Shown: one piece after another, positions 35,532-46,496 of the stretch
Layout: each line of letters starts with the position of its first letter
Position numbering within the stretch: the stretch's first letter is position 1
Source of the DNA: Scenedesmus sp. ARA3
Taxonomy: Eukaryota; Chlorophyta; Chlorophyceae; Sphaeropleales; Scenedesmaceae
Direction: 5' to 3'
Length of the DNA: 64,000 nucleotides
NCBI GenBank assembly: GCA_004335835.1
Contig: RWJK01001815.1
Location: 1 to 64,000 of the forward strand
Notes under the pieces: model-generated
The model's input: the letters and a program-made list of their open reading frames with translations, nothing else
Database searches by the model: none
What the model was told of the DNA's origin: nothing
Made by a program: the position numbers and the translations under genes

Positions 35532-36467
35532 AAGCCACCACTCATCAAGTGTCTGCCCTCTCTTGCGCCGCCGCCGCCTGCCCTGCTGCTGCTGCTGCTG
35601 CTGCTGTTGGTCTGCTTGCCCCGCATCCCTGCTCCCAGCACCAGGCAGCGAATCATGCCCACCCACATCTGCAGCAGCTGCTGCCTCCAATGCATCCCAC
35701 AATGCACCAAAAGCAGGCAGTAGCACCTCAATTTTCTGCTGCACCGTCTCACTCCGCAGCAGCAGCAGGCTTGGCGCCGCCTGCAGCAGCTGCTGCAGGG
35801 CCGATTCCTGCAAGCCCAGCTGCTGCTGCAGTGCAAGTGCACGGCCCTGCATCTTGTCTGCTGCCAACCCCACCACGCCTGCAAGGTAACTCTCACTGTT
35901 GAGCCCGCGAGACAGCAGATAGCTGCTGCTGCTGCTGCCTGTTAGGGCTGCCAGTGCTTGCAGCCTGGCTAGGCCAGTCTCTGGGCGCAGCCGCAGCAGC
36001 CGGCGGCCTGTCTTCACTTTCAGGCACTGCAGCAGCAGCTGGTGTTGCTCATCAGCAGCCTGCTGCTGCTGCTTCCCTGTGGCTAGTTGCTCCTGCTGCC
36101 GCTGCTGCTGCTGCTGCTGCTGCTGCTGCACACCTGAAGCCTGCTGCTGCTGATCGGCAAGCAGTTGACGCTTCAGCTGCACAAATGCAGCCATCGCCGC
36201 TACATCTTCTGCTGCATAGACACTCGCTGGAAGGTTCACTGCTGCCCCTGCGCCATGCACAGCAAGCTTGACCAAGTCAAAGGCAGCAGCAGCCTCCAGC
36301 GCTGATGCATGGCTGCTCAAATACATCTTGGACCCTCCATAGACCAGCCGGCTCCGCATCTCCCATTTGCTGTTGGGCCCTTTTTTGCGGATGCCTTGTG
36401 TTCCATGACCTGCAGCTAGCCCGGAAGCTCTCGCCCTGAGCTCTACAGCCTCAATGGCCTTTGCTAC

Positions 36468-36498
<31 letters not shown>

Positions 36499-36521
36499 TG
36501 AGAAGGCAGGGGAGTCTGGAC

Positions 36522-36552
<31 letters not shown>

Positions 36553-39500
36553 TGTGCATCGGCTAGTCCTTGCTGCATCATAGCCAGCTGCGGCTTGAGG
36601 CCTCCTTTGTTGGCTTGCCGCTTCAGCAGCAGCACCTGTGTGCAGAACAGGCAGCGCACATGTTGCAGTAGCCCATTGCAGCAGACAGGTGTGCGTTAGG
36701 AAAGGAGTCACGACAGGGGAACAGCACAACGGGGCACAATAAATGAAGGATGGACAGCTGTGTCCCGTTTCAAGGTACGTTTTGGCACCACATGGAACAT
36801 GATGCTCTGCCTCACCTCAGGACTTCTCAGCACCAGCTTCCTTGCTGCCTCAACCCCACCCAAGCAGCATCACCAGCTCGCCCGCCACCTGAAATAGGCC
36901 TCCACACACGAACCAACTGCCTTGCAATGCACCTGACTATAAGGTATTCACGAGGTTGTGATGCAGCGTAAACTTTGGTCGGCTCACCTCAGGCGCTTGC
37001 AGCACCAGCTTCCTTGCTGCTTCAACTCCACCCAACAGCGTCACCAGCTCTCCAACCAGCTGCAACGCGCTTGACAAACAGGCTAATGCCTTGCTATGCA
37101 CCTGACTAAAGTGTATTCAAGACGCTGTGACACATCTAGATGAATACGTAGCCGGCTCACCTCAGGCGCTTGCAGCACCAGCTTCGTTGCTGCTTCAACC
37201 CCACCCAACAGCTGCACCAGCTCTCCAACCAGCTGCTGCAGCTGCTCGGCCTTCAGCAGCAGCAGCTGCGGCGCGCGCAGCACCAGCTGCCCTGCCGCCT
37301 CTTGCGGCAGCTGCAACGCTGCTTGCAGCGCAGCGAGCCGCTTGCTGCACGTCTCGACTTGGAGGTGGGCGATCTGCAGTGCGCGCGGGAAATAAAGGAG
37401 CATGTGAGCGGCAGCGCAGGAGCCACAACACAATGCAGCATTGCTGTTGGAGGCTGCTTGCTTGCTTGCTTGCTTGCTTCCAAGCGGGCAGTAAAATGAG
37501 TTGTGCATGCACCAAGGACAGCAGGTTGCTCTGCAGCTGTACAGCGCACACACAGCGCAGCAACCGACCCAGGGGCACCGCCTCTACATCTTTGGCATAT
37601 CAGGTGCTACACTCTCCACCCTGACACAGCACATTGCCGCACACAGCAGCACAGCACAGCAAACCACCAAACCACAACAAGCAAAAACAACCTACCCAGG
37701 GGCATCGCTTCAGCACCTTGGTCATCTCAGGCGCCACACTCTCAACCCTGACACACTCTCTACCCTGACACAGCACAGCACGTTGCCGCACAACACAGCG
37801 CAGCACACACCGACCCACCCAGGGGCACCGTTTCAGCATCTTGGTCATCTCAGGCGCCACACTCTCCAGACTGGCACACTCCTTACCCTGACACAGCGCA
37901 TTGCCGCACAACACAGCGCAGCACACACCAGAGCAAACCACCCAGGGGCACCGCCTCACCATCTTGGTCTTGATCTCAGGCGCCACACTCTCAACCCTCT
38001 CGAATGGCGCACGGTACAGCAAAGCACAGCACAGCACACCATACCACGTTGTGCCAAGAGCTCACACAGGGGCACCGCCTCAACATCTTGGTGATATCAG
38101 GCGCCACACTCTCCACCCTGGCACAGCACACTGGCGCACAACACAACACAGCACATTGCCGGATAACACCACACGCCACCACAGCACATCAGCGCACAGA
38201 AAGGAAGAGCACACAGCACAACAACCTACCCAGGGGCACCGTTTCAGCATCTTGGTCATCTCAGACGCCACACTCTCAGCCCTGACACAGCACATTGCCG
38301 CACTCAACAGCACAGCACAGCAAACCACACACCCGAACAACACACCACAACAACCTACCCAGGGGCACCGTTTCAGCATCTTGGTCATCTCAGGTGCTAC
38401 ACTTTCCACCCTGGCACTGCTGTGTGCAGGCTCCCACCCCAGCAGCTGCCGCTGCAGCAGCACCAGCTTCAAATGAGCTGTCTTGGGGTCCCTATGAAGC
38501 ACTGAGGCAGGCGACCAGCGCAGCAGCTGCGCTGCCTCACTCCTACTCAAGCCCTGCACCTGCATTACTGCAGCAGCTCGCTCCAGTAGCTTCTGAGCAG
38601 GCTGCAGCAGCGCAGCAGCAGCACTCTGCCGCCCCACGCCACCCCAAGCAGGCACCGCAGCCGCCTCTGCTGCTGCTGCTGGGCCCTTTGCAGCAGCCGC
38701 ACTCCTGCTGGTTGTGCTGAGTTTCGGCTGCTGCAGCAGCAGCGGCAGCAGCGCAGCCAGGCTGCTGTGGCCGCAAATTGCTGCAGCTGCATTGAGGGAC
38801 TCAGTGACGGCTCCGGGGCCTGCTGCTCGCCTCACTGAGGTGGCTGCACAAAGGGCTAGCAGCTCAGATGGAGAGGCAGCAGGTGTATCCACTGCGCTGC
38901 TGCCTGTACACCAGCAGACGGCAAGCAAAAGAATGGGTGAGGTGAATTGACAAAAGCAAATAACAGGCCGGCTGCTTGTCTTACTGTGCAACGCCTCCCA
39001 TTGAGGGAGTGAGTGACTGGTCCGGGTCCTGCTGCTCGCCGCACGGAGGTGGCTGCACACAGGGCCAGTAACTCAGCAGGAAAGGCGGCAGGTGTATCCA
39101 GTGTGCTGCTGCCTGCAGAACGATGGCGACAGAGCAGAATCATTGTCAAACTGCTGTGCCTGCAACCGGCATCAGGCAGCACAGGGCTAGGAGCTCAGCA
39201 GGAGAGGCGGCAGGTGTATCCTGTGTGCTGCTGCCTGCAGAATGACGGCAACAGAGCAGAAATGTTGATGGAAATTGCTGTGCCTGCAACCGGCAGCGGG
39301 CAGCACAGGGCCAGTAACTCAGCAGGAGAGGCGGCAGGTGTATCCAGTGCGCTGCTGCCTGCAGAACAATGGTGAAAGAGCAAAAACGTCGATGAAATTT
39401 GCTGTGCCGTCAACTGGCAGCGGGCAGCACAAGGCTAGCAGCTCAGCAGGAGAGGCGGCAGGTGTATCCACTGCGCTGCTGCCTGCAGAACAATGGTGAA

Positions 39501-40232
39501 AGAGCAAAAACGTCGATGAAATTTGCTGTGCCGTCAACTGGCAGCGGGCAGCACAAGGCTAGCAGCTCAGCAGGAGAGGCGGCAGGTGGATCCACTGCGC
39601 TGCTGCCTGCACACCAGCAGGCGGCAACAAAGCAGAAGAATGGGTGAAGTGCAAGTGGATTGACATAAGCCAGCAACAGGCATGCAATCAACAGGCCAGC
39701 TGCTTGCTTACTGCAACACCTCCAAACACAATGCATGCCCACAAGCAGCAGCCGTTGTGCCAAGGAATCAGTCAGCTCGCAACAGCATCACCACCATCTC
39801 ACCAGCAACCACCACAGATATGTATATCCTAGCAGCATCAGTGCACACCTTGCACCCTGAAGCAGGCTGAGAGTGCATGGTACCGCTGAACCGGCTGGTC
39901 ATCAGCTACAACTGGCCATTTACATGCATCTTCTGTCACAGCAGCAAACCATCGATAGTGTCCTCACCTGGTTCTCTATTGAAGCAGGCTGCGAGTTCGT
40001 GGTACCGCTGCGCCAGCTGATCAGTGCTCTCATACTTGAACAGGCTTGGGTGGGCCACAAAGCTCGGCAGCAGCTGCTGCAGCGGCAGCCGCAGCGCCGC
40101 CGGCGCCTCGTGCAGCATGCGCGTCACCTTTGCCAGCTGCTTTCTGGAGCTGATCAGGTAGGGGTGGCGCAGCGCAAACTCAGCTGCTGCATGGCCCTGT
40201 TGGCATGCAGCATGATAGTGGCAGTAGTAGGT

Positions 40233-40270
<38 letters not shown>

Positions 40271-40272
40271 GC

Positions 40273-40324
<52 letters not shown>

Positions 40325-43300
40325 ACAGCAGCAGTGTCAGGGATATGCCAGCAGCAGGGGCAAATGTATGGCTGTGCAATGCATGTGGCGCCTCAGCTGC
40401 ATGCGCGCCACCTTGGCCAGCTGCCTTTAGGAGCTGAGCAGGTATTGGTGGCGCAGCGCAAACTCGGCTGCTGCGTGGCCCTGTTGATTTCAGTGCCAGC
40501 AGCAGAAGCAGCAGTAGAGTTGAGGGCGAAGGGTTTATGTATTGCTAGGGTGCAGGAAGCGCGCCGAAGCCGGAGGCAGAATAACCGGGTGGTGTTGTCA
40601 AGCATGAGGTACACGTAATGCTTATATGACAGACAGGAAGCATGTCCACACAGCAAGGAAGCAGCGGCCAGGCATTATGTGCCTGCAGCTACACCGGCAG
40701 CAGGCCCACAACAACACCAGCGGCATATTCCCTACCTCCTGCAGCCACAGCAGGCGCCGCAGATGCTCTACTTGCAAGCCACTAGCCACATCCACACCAC
40801 ACAACAACAGCGACACCAGCAGAAAGTGCAACAGCGTTCGTCTTATCTGTCTTATCTCACCTCATGCAGCCCCAGCAGCTGTCCCAGCTGCTGCACTCTT
40901 TCCAGCATCCCCCCAAAGCTGCTGCTCAGCAGCACGCCTAAGCATGCTGCTGCGCCAGCCGCTGCGCTGCCGCCAGGTCACCCCACCAGCAGACACCCCA
41001 GCTGCACCGCGGCCAGCCATTAGCCACATCAACAGCTTCTCTCTCAATTGCCACATCAAACACGCCATTACAGCAACACCAGCAGCAAGTACAACACAGT
41101 CTTCATTTCTTTCTCGCCTTTTTCAGCCCCAGCAGCTGTCCCAGCTGCTCCACTCTTTCCAGCATCCCACCAAAGCTGCTGCTGAGCAGCACGCCGACAT
41201 GCTGCTGCGCCAGCCGCTGCGCTGCTGCCAGGTCACCTTGCAACAATGCCAGCAGGCCTGCCAGGTGGCTCTGCAACTGCTCACATGCAAGCCACTAGCC
41301 ACATCCAGATCACGATAAAACAGCAACACCAGCAGTAATGAATCAATCAATCAATTACACGTTTTTTGACACCAGCAGTAACTGCGACAAAACCTTCATG
41401 TATTATTAAACCTCACCTGCTGCAGCCCCAGCAGCTGTCCCAGCTGCTGCACTCTTTCCAGCATGCCCTCAAAGCAGATGCTCTACATGCAAGCCACTAG
41501 CCACATCCAGACCGCACAACTACAGCAACACCAGCAGCAAGTGCAACACATCGTCTTCTTATCTCACCTCCTTCAACCCCAGCAGCTGCCCCAGCTGCTC
41601 CACTTGCTGCAGCATTCCCCCAAAGCTGCTGCTGAGCAGCACGCCTGCATGCTGCTGCGCCAGCCGCCGCGCAGCTGCCAGGTCACCTTTCAACAACCCC
41701 AGCAGGCCTGCCAGGTGGCTCTGCAACTGATACACATGCAAGCCACTGGCCATATCCAGACCACACGATTACCGCTACACGAGTAGCAGGTGGGACAAAA
41801 CATCATCTTTGCCTCACCTCTTGCAGGCCAAGCAGCTGTCCCAGCTGCTCCATTCTTTCCAGCATTCCCCTGAAGCTGCTGCTCAGCAGCACGCCCGCAT
41901 GCTGCTGCGCCAGCCGCTGCGCAGCTGCCAGGTCACCTTTCAACAACCCCAGCAGGCCTGCCAGGTGGCTCTGCAACTGCTGATCTGGAAGCCTCAGGGC
42001 TTTTGTGAATGTCCAGGCGTCACTGAGTAGCTGGCTGGGGGGCTGCATGGACAGGCGGCACTTGAAGGATGCTACTATGCGAGTGATCTGCTCACTCACT
42101 TCATGGGGGTCTGCATGGGCAAAACAGAAGAATATGCCGCATGTGTTGAAGTTGAGAAAAGAGCATGTGGTGAAGACTTGCTGGAAGGGTTTGCAGGACA
42201 GAAGATTGTCCAATGCAGCCTCAGGGCTTTTGTGAAGGTCCAGGCGTCACTTAGCAGCTGGCTTGGGGGCTGTGTTGCCAGGCGCCGCTTGAAGGATGCC
42301 ACAATGCGGGTGATCTGCTCGCTCACTTCATGCGGGTCTGCATGGGCAAGACAGAGAGAGAGATTCCGCATGTGTTAAACGCACGAACAAGCATGTGTGT
42401 GGTAAAGGCGTGCTGGGCAGTTTGCAGGACAGAAGATTGTACAATGCAGCCTCAGGGCTTTTGTGAAGGTCCAGGCGTCACTTAGCAGCTGGCTTGGGGG
42501 CTGCATGGCCAGGCGGCGTTTGAAGGATGCCACAATGCAGGTTATCTGCTCACTCACTTCATGGGGGTCTGCATGGGCAAAACCATAGAGACACCGCAAT
42601 GTTTTGAACGCAAGACCAAGTGTGTGCGGTCCAAGGACTTGCTGGAGAGTTTGCAGGATAGAAGATAGTCAAAGGAAGAAAGCTCCAGGGCTTGTACGAA
42701 GATCCATGCGTCACTGGTTTCAAAGGTGCGTGGATAGGCAGGAGTTGATTCCTAGTGTCACAAGCAAGACCGTGTGTGTTGCAGACGCAAACATAACATG
42801 ACTTGACATGACGTAACATAACATGACGTGGTGTACATACGCCGCTAACCTTTGGCCAGCAGCTCGGCGCGCAACTTTGTGTCCGGCAGCACGTGCCGCA
42901 TGCGCCGCACCGCCCTGTCCACATAGCTCAGCTGCATTGCTGCAATGGTGGGGTGCAGCAGGTCCCGTGCATCAAGGTGGGGGTGCAGCCTTGCCAGCTC
43001 TAGAGCTTTTGAGATGGCCTGAGAAAGGGAAGCAAATGATGCCGTGCCCTTCTGCACGCGCCGCTGCGCAAGCTGCAAAGAACATGCACGAAAAGCAGCA
43101 GCAGGCAGAGGTGTTTCTTGTGAGGTGTTGGCGGCAGCAGCAGTAATTGTGTTGGCAGCAAAAAGTGGGAGGTTGCACAAAGTGGGCGATGGGTGCAGCA
43201 GGTTTCGTGCATCCAGGTGGGGGTGCAGCCGCGCTAGCTCCAGCGCTTTTGAGATGGCCTGGGAGAGGGATGCAAAGGATGCAGTTCCCTTCTGCACGCG

Positions 43301-43820
43301 CCGCTGCGCAAGCTGCAAGGGCATAAACAGCAGCAAAAGGGGACAACAAGGATAAAGGACAGCAGGAGGCAGCGAAGGGGGTTTGCTGAAGGGAATGGAG
43401 CAGAAGAGCAACTGTAGGGATGCAAAACGACGTTGCTGCATGTGTTGCACGGTGGGAGAGTGAAGGATATCAGTCCCACCTGAATGATGCGCAGAGCCTC
43501 AGGAGCATCCAGCCCTGCTGCTGCTGTCCCTGCTGCTGCCTCAGCACCACTGCTGCTGCTGCCCTGCTGGTCCAGCAGGGCTGCTGATGGCAGCCGCAGC
43601 CCTGCCAACCCTCCTGCTGCTTCGGCTGCAGTTGGATCGCCGTTTGAAAAGATGTCATCGACATCAGTTGGATGCTTAGCCGACAAAAGTAGGTCTGCTG
43701 CAGCAGCTGCATTATCTTTGGTGTGACGCTTGCGCCGTGGGCGTTTGACATCTGCAGCGCTGGCAGGTGGTTTCGGTGAGACAACCCGGCCTTTTGTGCT
43801 TATGCTGTCTCTTACAACAA

Positions 43821-43855
<35 letters not shown>

Positions 43856-44052
43856 GCCGAGGAAGCAGCATCTTGCAATGGTGTCGCAGCACTCCTGAGT
43901 GGGGCACTAGATGCAGCAGCAGCACTTGCTGCATTGTGTTCTGCTGCAGCGCCAGCTGCTGTTGTGCGAATGGATGCAATACGCTTCTGTCGCTTGCGGC
44001 TGCTGCTGCTGCTGGTGGTGTGAGTGCTTCTTCTGTTGCCACCACCACTGCC

Positions 44053-44086
<34 letters not shown>

Positions 44087-44295
44087 AAGAGGCTAGCCGT
44101 GATTGTGGTGCTGCTTGAAGTGCATCCGGCACTGCAGGGCCATCTAAGCAGCTGCAAAGATCCTAATGTATCCCCTGCAAGCATAAAAACGTTTCTCAAG
44201 TTTTTAACAAGTTGTTGCTTGGTTGCATGGCGCGCTACAGCACAAACACTTTAGTTGCACACATGCTGTCAGGACCACACACGCTTCTACTACTA

Positions 44296-44394
<99 letters not shown>

Positions 44395-44492
44395 ACCAAG
44401 CAGTGCCGTAGCAGACGCTGCTGTCCACCTGCCAGGGGTTCCTGAAAGCGTCTTTCTTGCCACGGGGTAGAGCCTAGACAACATGCAAGCAT
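33347..44492 (-). CDS. mTERF-repeat protein with an internal AP2-like domain
   Basis: mTERF proteins bind organellar nucleic acids with paired helical repeats. Phase-consistent exons: 44492-44397, 44151-43480, 43072-42850, 42110-41818, 40196-39968, 38903-38359, 37373-37161, 36635-35270, 34980-34808, about 1270 codons. Likely 3' exons near 34534, 34220 and, past the gap, 33500-33347 are less certain. Exon 2 is Ser/Ala-rich with basic clusters (RKRQKR, RPRRKRH). Exons 3-7 hold mTERF-like repeats, e.g. LAGLLGLLKGDLAAAQRLAQ, and LVLRAPQLLLLKAEQLQQLV. Exon 8 has an AP2-like segment at about 838-894: GIRKKGPNSKWEMRSRLV, YLSSHASALEAAAAFDLV, AAVNLP, followed in the same frame by more mTERF-like helices (LLQAAPSLLLLRSETVQQKI). 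Poly-Gln tracts punctuate it. The start could also be ATG 44484 in another frame. Half-exon arrays flank exons 3-7. Confidence 0.8.
33681..33740. repeat. Three 20-bp tandem repeats
   Basis: Unit TGCTGCCAGGCACTGCAGGC at 33681, 33701 and 33721, the first with one change. Confidence 0.95.
33870..33965. other. Assembly gap, 96 N
   Basis: Run of N. It falls in the 3' part of the mTERF gene, so the last introns and the terminus are uncertain. Confidence 1.
34326..34467. mobile_element. 142-bp pogo/Tigger-like MITE
   Basis: Imperfect 25-bp terminal inverted repeats: CAGTAGAACCTCAAAGTAAC at 34326 and the complement of CAGTAAAACTCCGAAGTAAC ending at 34467. The CAGTAGAACCTC end resembles pogo/Tigger (Tc1/mariner) termini. 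It is flanked by TA on the left and CA on the right, consistent with a decayed TA target duplication. An internal direct repeat contains AGGCTGTCCCCA. It lies in a 3' intron of the mTERF gene and codes for nothing. Confidence 0.75.
34680..34730 (-). repeat. Partial copy of the end of mTERF exon 9
   Basis: The stretch around the exon 9 end (VQ|VYLEQCRRAC frame, 34810-34770) recurs downstream as AQVYLADCRRAC at about 34690, including the CAG|GT junction. This again is a donor-side copy placed downstream. Confidence 0.65.
36805..37065 (-). repeat. Two donor-half copies of mTERF exon 7
   Basis: The exon 7 end GELVQLLGGVEAATKLVLQA then PE|GTGAG (intact to 37161) recurs at about 37060-36985 and 36890-36815, each with a GAG|GTGAG-like donor. 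Confidence 0.88.
37456..37480. repeat. (GCTT)6 microsatellite
   Basis: Six GCTT units in the intron between mTERF exons 6 and 7. Confidence 0.9.
37565..38290 (-). repeat. Array of six donor-half copies of mTERF exon 6
   Basis: The exon 6 end, ARVESVAPEMTKMLKRCPW with donor TGG|GTAGG (intact to 38359), recurs six times downstream with a period of about 115-165 bp (near 38285, 38120, 37995, 37870, 37745, 37615). Units share CACAGCACA-rich intron sequence. Confidence 0.92.
39060..39615 (-). repeat. Array of five acceptor-half copies of mTERF exon 6
   Basis: The exon 6 start, GSSAVDTPAASPSELLALC after a CAG acceptor (intact from 38903), recurs five times upstream (acceptors near 39118, 39240, 39365, 39487, 39612; period about 122-125 bp). 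Three of the units are nearly identical, so this array expanded recently. Confidence 0.92.
40229..40330. repeat. CAG-rich tract, about 100 bp
   Basis: About 30 CAG units interrupted by GCGGCGG, in the intron just upstream of mTERF exon 5 and close to its acceptor (40196). Confidence 0.93.
40425..40500 (-). repeat. Acceptor-half copy of mTERF exon 5
   Basis: GHAAAEFALRH...YLLSS and QLAKVARM match the start of intact exon 5 (from 40196), with an in-frame stop inside the copy. Confidence 0.85.
40855..41750 (-). repeat. Array of about four donor-half copies of mTERF exon 4
   Basis: The exon 4 end, LQSHLAGLLGLLKGDLAAAQ on to MEQLGQLLGLQE with donor GAG|GTGAG (intact to 41818), recurs at about 41740-41570, 41480-41415 (partial), 41285-41120 and 41000-40860. 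Confidence 0.9.
42225..42730 (-). repeat. Two or three acceptor-half copies of mTERF exon 4
   Basis: The exon 4 start, DPHEVSEQITRIVASFKRRL and onward after a CATGCAG acceptor (intact from 42110), recurs from about 42340 and 42574; a third fragment matches near 42720-42685. Confidence 0.9.
43190..43312 (-). repeat. Acceptor-half copy of mTERF exon 3
   Basis: LAQRRVQKGTASFASLSQAI and onward to LHPHLDARNLLHP duplicates the start of intact exon 3 (from 43072) with only a few changes, including the TTGCAG acceptor. Confidence 0.9.
44301..44393. repeat. (GCT)31 tract abutting a splice donor
   Basis: Uninterrupted triplet tract on the plus strand. On the minus strand the gene reads donor GTGAGC then (AGC)about31, so mTERF intron 1 begins inside the repeat. 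Confidence 0.95.
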
Positions 44493-44848
44493 GCTGACAA
44501 ACAAGCAGCTGTGCTGGCGTGGCAGTAGCAGCAGGCAGCACACGTGCTGCTGCTCCAGCTGCCGGCGATAATCAGGCACGTCGACGCAAATTCACTCAAG
44601 CTACGTGGCTAGTTACTGTGGATATAGAGACTGCTGCGCAGTTGGACTTCACGTCAGATAACCAAGGACAAAGACCCACCTAGACATCACTGGGCTACGA
44701 ACGCTCCATTGCGTTATCGAAGATCGCCACCTGCATATGCATACACGAGTTATCAATCGACTTGCGCAACCCTGTACTGTTTACTACCGTTGATCTGTCG
44801 CTCAGCACCACCTGAAGCAGTAGCAGCAGCCCCACCTCACAGCCAAGC
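44493..44848. promoter_or_regulatory. Divergent promoter region of the mTERF and CHCH genes
   Basis: A 356-bp interval between two oppositely oriented starts. No clear TATA box; a GATAATC element and short AT-richer stretches (44570-44640) are visible. Shared regulation is inference from position only. Confidence 0.4.
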
Positions 44849-45211
44849 ATGGCGCCTTCCTCTGAGGACAACCTGCCACAGCTGCCCCCTCGCATAATCC
44901 CCGGAATGGCCTACAAGAGAGACTACGTATCAGCGTGCCCCGAGCAGCACCTAGACTGGATGAACTGCATCAGGGAGCATGCTGCGCTGAACATAACAGC
45001 ATGCAAGCAGCACCAGGAGCGGCTAGAAGCATGCGTGCAGGCAGCAAAGCCAGCTCACCTAAAGGCGGACAGGACACCAGCAGCAGTTACCTACTGGCAG
45101 CAGCTGAAGCAGGATCCTACTGTTCTGGAGGTGGTGGGGCGAGTGAAGGGGCTCGCAGCCAAGCTGGGTATTAGCAGCAGTGGTGATGACAAGTCACAAT
45201 CCGCTAGCTGA
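44849..45211 (+). CDS. Twin Cx9C CHCH-domain protein, probable mitochondrial intermembrane-space protein
   Basis: Single-exon 120-codon gene. Four cysteines at residues 30, 40, 52 and 62 form two Cx9C motifs (CPEQHLDWMNC and CKQHQERLEAC) separated by 11 residues, the pattern of CHCH proteins imported and oxidised by the Mia40 relay. There is no N-terminal presequence, as expected of that route. The N-terminus is Pro-rich, the C-terminus a short amphipathic-looking tail ending in a Ser/Asp-rich stretch. Family roles include respiratory-chain assembly and copper handling, but I cannot assign a subfamily. It is divergent from the mTERF gene with about 356 bp between starts, so they may share a promoter region. 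The ATG at 44849 is preceded by a short leader lacking other in-frame starts. Confidence 0.85.
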   Translation: MAPSSEDNLPQLPPRIIPGMAYKRDYVSACPEQHLDWMNCIREHAALNITACKQHQERLEACVQAAKPAHLKADRTPAAVTYWQQLKQDPTVLEVVGRVKGLAAKLGISSSGDDKSQSAS

Positions 45212-45603
45212 TCAAGCAAGCCAGGAAGGAATGGAGCGACATAAGGAATTGAGAAGGCACACAGGCTGTGGGCCTGCAAGCCAGCAGCTGTTGCAGCGGT
45301 GCATGCTGATTGCCAGCAGCAGCAGCAGTGGCAGCAGCACCGCGGATCGGCCGTTTTACCCTGCTGGTCCTGCCCTGCAAGCGCTGCATCAGCCAGACCA
45401 CATACACATTCACCGTGTGCAGCAGTGTGGTACATGCCTATGCAGCTGCTGAACACACCCACATCACAAGCGACAGGTGCCAGCAACCCAATAGCGTCCA
45501 TGAGCGGCGCAGCAGCAGCAGCAGTGGCAACAGTAACAAAGCCGCAGCATCCTTACAATGCGTACGCCGCAGCAGTGGCAGCATTTTTATGGATTCTGTG
45601 CAT

Positions 45604-45636
<33 letters not shown>

Positions 45637-46496
45637 TCTGCGAGAGAGCTGAGGTTGGGGCTGTTGACTAGCCCGGCAGCATGCCAGCATGCAGTGCTTG
45701 TTGGGCTGAGCCTGGATTGGGTTCACAAGGTACCGCAAGCACAGCTGCAAGCATCAGCTGGCATGGTGCAGCACATTTACCACTGTAGCTCAATACAGCG
45801 TGCAGTTGCTCCCCTGACGCGTGCTGTTTGTTGTTGTTGCACGGTGCCCGTTGCAGCAGATTCATTTCTTCTTGCGTTGCATGCTGATGTTTTCGACCCC
45901 TGCAGGGTTTGGTACATACTGCTGCAGGCAACCCTGCAGTTTGGGCTGTAGTTGATGACAGAAAGGATTGCGTCTGAGTGCATATTAAAGCGGTCAGCGA
46001 TTGTTGCATCAAGCTGCCTTTGACGCTGCAAGCCAGCGTTGTAATGGTGGAGGTGCTGTTCAAGTCATGTTGAGATGAGTTTTGTGCTGTTGGAAGGGTG
46101 CATGCAGTCATGAAGCAGGACACAGCAAAAGGGATTGATCCTTTCCTGCAGCTTATTGGTGCTGATGGTATGGACGTTGACACCACAACAGCATGTGGCT
46201 GCATGGCAGCTGCTGTTGTTGATTGATTGCCAGACAGTGATTACTTTTGTATCACTGGCTGAGCATGCCGCCGTCATAGCATCATTTGTCATTATCATGT
46301 AACATGATTGATGTTACACATCAAGCCATGGCAACAACAATTTGCATACGCAACCGTGCCATGGGTTAGTGTGCAGTGCACACTAAAGAGCCAAACAAAC
46401 ACCTGACCCAAGGCACCAGCCAGGCGAGCCGCTCCTCGGCTAATAGGGTGGTGATTATCCTACAGGCCTGCCGTCGCCAACAGCAAGGCATGACAG
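45212..46496. other. Intergenic interval between converging CHCH and FkbM genes
   Basis: No gene supported. Contains CAG runs (45316-45335, 45511-45525, 45607-45635). A minus-strand TGTAA (46318-46314), the usual chlorophycean poly(A) signal, lies about 180 bp after the FkbM stop. Confidence 0.45.

Noticed and set aside
44235..44579. mTERF start at 44579
   Set aside because: That frame begins with GTG and has a stop shortly upstream; ATG 44492 in the same frame fits the donor and exon 2 phase.
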